Shown: piece after piece, positions 22,151-22,995 of the stretch | Layout of the letters: every line of letters starts with the position of its first letter | Position numbering within the stretch: position 1 is the stretch's first letter | NCBI GenBank assembly: GCA_003554565.1 | Contig: PWGR01000200.1 | Location: 1 to 22,995, forward strand | Reading direction: 5' to 3' | DNA: 22,995 bases | From: Clostridia bacterium | Lineage (GTDB): Bacteria; Bacillota; Sulfobacillia; SLMV01 | Notes under the pieces: generated by a model | What the model was told of the DNA's origin: nothing | Databases searched by the model: none | The model's input: the letters and a program-made list of their open reading frames with translations, nothing else | Translations under genes and position numbers: made by a program

Positions 22151-22995
22151 GAAACGACCGAGAAAAATAGGTAGCATACTGCAAGAATTCCTCACCCGCA
22201 GAAAGCGCCTACGCCAGCAGCTGCGCCGCCACGACATTTTTGCTCGATGGAACGAGATAGTGGGGGAAAACCTCAGCCGCAAGCTGAGGCCGGTGAGGGT
22301 CAACAACCGCAGATTGCTTTTGCGTGCCTCCAGCTCCACCTGGGCACAGGAAGCCAGCATGATGCAGCGACAGATACTGCAGAATATACGACGGGCGGTG
22401 GGTCCCGGGATAGTAAACGAGATTCGCGTACAGGTGGGATTTTCCCCGGGCTCTGTCGAAGATAGCAGTGATATCGATGCGGATGCCAATGAGACAGGTG
22501 ACGGTCAAGCCGAGGTTCAGCCCGGGATCTCACTTTCCTGTTCCGAGGGACAGGAGTTGGACCTGGTTGACCGGGTGGAACGCCTGCGGCAGGCGGACCA
22601 GGAGATTAAGGACTGGCGAAGGAAGCAGGGGTGGCCAAAATGCGGCGTATGCGGCGAGCGATATCCTCCCGACATCAAGGCTGACTGCTGCCCGATTTGC
22701 CTGCGGGAACGAATACGTCATCATGAGTGGAAGGTGAAAAGGGCGGTTGAAGAGGCTCCGTGGCTGTCCGTACGAGCATTGCAGAAGGAGACCGGTGCAC
22801 CGGAGAAGGTATGCAGCCGGGTTCACAGTGAAGCGGCACATTTCTGGCAGAGCCGCATATGTGAGGCAGTGCAGTATGCCGGGGATGGGCTGAGCCTACC
22901 TGAGGATTTCGGTCGACGGGTGCTGCAGGCAGTCAGTATGCGCGCCGGGCGGCGACACCCGACCCTCGACTGGTCGTCTGTAAAGGAGGCGTGCG
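22140..22995 (+). CDS. DciA-like DUF721 protein with zinc ribbon and HTH-like C-terminal extension (3' end cut by window)
   Basis: The frame is open from 22134, just after an in-frame TGA at 22131-22133, to the window edge (285 codons from CTG). Residues about 8-100 match the DUF721/DciA family: IFARWNEIVGENLSRKLRPV, SSSTWAQEASMMQRQIL and a VGPGIVNEIRVQVG ending. DciA is a loader or partner of replicative helicase DnaB. A low-complexity acidic linker follows. Then comes a zinc ribbon with C168, C171, C184 and C187 (KCGVCG...CCPIC), and then an HTH-like segment near 210-240 (LSVRALQKETGAPEKVCSRV). There is no ATG, GTG or TTG before the conserved domain. The best start is CTG at 22140, six nt after GGGGAGGTGA. 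Role beyond the DUF721 part is unknown. Confidence 0.82.
   Translation, partial: MSNEKRPRKIGSILQEFLTRRKRLRQQLRRHDIFARWNEIVGENLSRKLRPVRVNNRRLLLRASSSTWAQEASMMQRQILQNIRRAVGPGIVNEIRVQVGFSPGSVEDSSDIDADANETGDGQAEVQPGISLSCSEGQELDLVDRVERLRQADQEIKDWRRKQGWPKCGVCGERYPPDIKADCCPICLRERIRHHEWKVKRAVEEAPWLSVRALQKETGAPEKVCSRVHSEAAHFWQSRICEAVQYAGDGLSLPEDFGRRVLQAVSMRAGRRHPTLDWSSVKEAC

Overview
The window is the replication-origin neighbourhood of a bacterial chromosome, almost certainly from a member of the Bacillota with fairly high GC (high 50s % by eye, not computed). The evidence is the gene order rpmH-[oriC]-dnaA-dnaN-S4 protein (yaaA/rlbA)-recF on the right arm and rnpA-yidD-yidC-jag-mnmE-mnmG-rsmG ... noc-parA-parB on the left arm. 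A true Noc paralogue beside ParB, SpoIIIJ-type YidC followed by Jag, and the S4 gene between dnaN and recF all point to Bacillota. I cannot name a genus.

Layout: every gene left of about 17.1 kb is on the minus strand and every gene right of 17.87 kb is on the plus strand, so both arms are transcribed away from the origin. The origin looks bipartite. Upstream of dnaA is a cluster of three perfect DnaA boxes, two of them inside a 31-bp near-perfect palindrome (17508-17538). Between dnaA and dnaN are degenerate boxes followed by a run of CTA triplets and an AT-rich stretch, the architecture of a DnaA-trio unwinding element. A consensus sigma-A promoter at 17237-17265 drives the rpmH side.

The most distinctive feature is a complete-looking histidine operon (hisZ-G-D-C-B-H-A-F-IE, 10170 to 2687), preceded by a TrpR/YerC-family regulator. 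It sits between rsmG and noc-parA-parB, genes that are adjacent in Bacillus. The his genes overlap or nearly abut and have their own promoter (TTGACA-17-TATGTT, 10223-10251). The only pathway step not encoded here is histidinol-phosphate phosphatase.

Chromosome-maintenance genes dominate the rest. Noc (nucleoid occlusion) has a matching 16-bp palindrome, TATTTCCCGGGAAATA, inside the 3' end of rsmG, which is the known Bacillus Noc-binding site. ParA/ParB segregate the origin, although no perfect parS is visible here. DnaA, DnaN and RecF handle initiation, clamp function and gap repair. A DciA-like (DUF721) gene follows recF, appears to start at CTG, and carries an unusual C-terminal zinc ribbon plus helix-turn-helix-like extension. 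The window ends inside that gene, apparently very close to its stop.

Several starts were set from ribosome-binding sites rather than from the longest frame: parA, hisF, hisB, hisG, hisZ, the trpR-like gene, rsmG, mnmE, jag, yidD and dnaN. One small gene, rpmH (45 codons), was found by reading the sequence directly. No mobile elements, CRISPR arrays, tRNAs or rRNAs were seen.
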